From assembly GCA_963921935.1 (NCBI GenBank), contig OY998180.1, positions 211,474,744 to 211,538,743 of the forward strand: DNA of 64,000 bases, written 5' to 3'. The notes under the pieces are model-generated. The model was not told where the DNA came from. It worked only from the letters and a program-made list of their open reading frames with translations, and did not search any database. Position 1 is the first letter of the stretch. The number at the start of each line of letters is the position of its first letter. The DNA comes from Galeruca laticollis (Eukaryota; Arthropoda; Insecta; Coleoptera; Chrysomelidae). Both the position numbers and the translations under genes were made by a program. Of this stretch, positions 53,301 to 56,300 are shown in pieces.

Positions 53301-56300
53301 TTCTATGGACGAACTGATGGCCAAAATTGAAGGTGATTACCGCCCGCACATGAAAACAGTGAAAGCGCAACTCCTGAAAAAATATGGTGACGATATTTTG
53401 ATTGCCTTCACTGCCAATAAGGCTCCTGTGGTTTCTTTCCGAAACACAGGGTACAAGTTATTGACAGAAGCCTGGTACGATCAAAAAATAGATAACAAAG
53501 CAGACGAACGTCTGCGTATTGTAAAAACAGCAGCAGCAATCGTTTTAGAGGATATTCGCTCCACGGTCTACGAGACAAAACAATATCCTCCAACAGATAA
53601 TTTTTTTCAAAAAATTGAGTCAGATATACCTGAAACTTTACGCGTTTTCTTGAATAATGTAATCCTGAAGAACAAACGTGCGTCGCTTGAGAAATGGAAG
53701 AAACAGAGCATTGCTCTCGCACATTCTATAATTGCCGCAGCAAGGCCGAAATCTTTCGTTCCACTGCAAGATAGCGATGAGGAGGAAGAAACAGATTCTA
53801 TTCTCGAGCAAACGTATGATAAAATCGAGGAACAAGAGGACTACAACGGAGCTGATGATTCCATCGCAGATGACGTGGAAGAAATTTCTATTTGTGACAT
53901 TGCGGTCAGTACCGAAGACGATGAACTTTCAGAACCGGGTCCATCAAAAATAGCAAAGCGAAGGAGAATGCGCTAAATTTCTATCTTCTATCCATCGCAC
54001 CTATTACAGGTATATTTTTTTCATTGTTTTAAATTTCAAATTAAATCGTTGGTAAAATATGTTTTTATGGGATCGCATGCTTATAAGTTTTTCAATTTCT
54101 TGGCTATACATTACATTTTCTGTATTGTCATTTCCGGGGTCAAAAATTCAGCGCTTGTTTGTTTTCTACAATAGTGAGATTTATATTTTGGAATTTTTTA
54201 GTTTGTTCAATTACCTCCTGAATTTTGGATTCTGGAAGTTTATTTTGCCCTCCTTGCCTAATACCTCTTGGATCAGTTGAAGAAATTTCCCCTCTAAATT
54301 TCTTTAGGGCGGTATTAACTCTAAATGTTGTGATGTTAAATTTACTAATATACATTTCACTGCATACCACTTTGTCTTGTATTTTATAGCTCCTTGAAAA
54401 ATTTCTCCTTTCTTGATTTCTACCATAAAGTCGTTTTTTCGGAAGATGCTGTACTCCCGCTGCGATAAAATTTACCAGGCAATCATCTGAGCCTAATGAC
54501 CAAAATCTTTCAAACTCTAACTTTCGTATCTCGGCACATTTCAAAGTTCAATTACAATCGTAATTTATAAATTTCTCTCCCTGTTTTGATTTTCGAATTT
54601 CCTTTTTCTTCCTATTTTGGATCTTGCCTCGTTATCTTTCTGTTACATCGCTATCAGCAACGACACATGATCGCTATCAACAACGACATGCTTCGTTGTT
54701 GTGATCGCGAATAGAGTCATCGTCGTCCTCCTATTGGTCATCTTTGAGGTCATGACCACTGGGACGGGTTATTTCCAAATGGTGAACATCAATCACATAA
54801 AAGAAACCATTTGAGTCAATACTTTCTCTTCCTCCCTGATAAAAGCTTTGTTAATAGATCCACTCTCTTTAATTAATTGCGTGTCTTTTGTTATTGTTAT
54901 TTCCTTAATAGTACATGGAATTTGGTTTATAATAGTATCACTTACTTTTTCATTTGTTTGAGAGGAGTGTAGTACTTTTTCGTTCCTATTTCATTAAAAT
55001 AATATATTATTAATTTTCATTGTAACAAATATTGCTGAAAATTTACCTCCCTCTTGTTCTTTTTGTTGAAGCAGATTAAAACTCTTACAAGTATGGGAAC
55101 TAAACATGCTGTATAACAAAACAACACACTTTTTACTTACAAAATATCATTGAAACACTTAAAATGTTGCTAAGATCACGAGCCAAAATACACAAAACAA
55201 GAATACAATTTGAGGTTATGTGAATATTCGATAACGCAGAAAACTACCAACCCACGCAGTGGCGTTAACAATTTTCTTGCATTTAATAGATTTGGATTGA
55301 CGCAGAAGGCAACCAAGCCACTTGATCGCAATAAATCACTATTGAAAGCAACCAAGTGGATTGGTATTTTTCCGAAAAAACTGAAATCTTAGAAGGTTAT
55401 GCAAATGGGTTGGTTAATACAATTTCAGTTGGTAGGTTTCTGCAGTTTAAAATATTTGACATATACCTAGACAAACTTTATGTGCTTAGTACGAATTTAA
55501 GCCTATTGTGGGTTGGTAGCATTCTGCATAACTACGTCCAATTAATCGTTTCCCCATATCATGATCAGAGATGCGAACTCAAATATCAGATGCCATCAAC
55601 GAAATGGCTTTCGTTCAACGTAAATTGAGTCGCAACTGACTCTAATGATCACAGACACTAAGAATTAACAAAAGGATGAAGTTACTATGACAGGGTGTGG
55701 GGAAATAAGTTTTAACCAAATTATTTTTTGTACGTGAGCGAAAGAAATCAAAGTTCATGCCCATATCATAATTCTTGATGACTTAAATTCCTGAATGAAA
55801 TTACATTAAGTACAAATAACACTTAAAAATTTTTCCTACCGATATGGAATCAAAATCACAGGAACTGTCCTTTTCAATATCAACATCGGTAAATTCTATT
55901 TGTATACTTTGTCCAAAACGCACTTCAATTCTCCATTCGCAGACAACAGAAACTGGATAAGGTTTTGGATAATTTGGAGATGTCAATATTCCAGAGTCTT
56001 TGGTTAGTACTCCACCGCAACCTTAAAAATTAATGACATATTATATCAAATAATGTTCATGTGCTAGAATAAAGAAAATTGTGAATAGTTACTTCTTACA
56101 GCAATAAGAAAATATGTGATTATATAGAAATATATTTACCAAATATTTCCCATTCCAATCTAAATCCAGATCCCAATAACAATTTATCACTAACAAATTT
56201 AATTTGAACATGATCTGAATCAATTGTAATATGTCCTGGGTTTTGAGAACCACAATACCGATTAAACGTTGTATAAGAACGGACTTCTTCAAAATCTTCT

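Noticed and set aside
55210..55628. Possible chemoreceptor fragments
   Set aside because: Two overlapping open stretches with hydrophobic patches, but no receptor signature, splice logic or partner exon.
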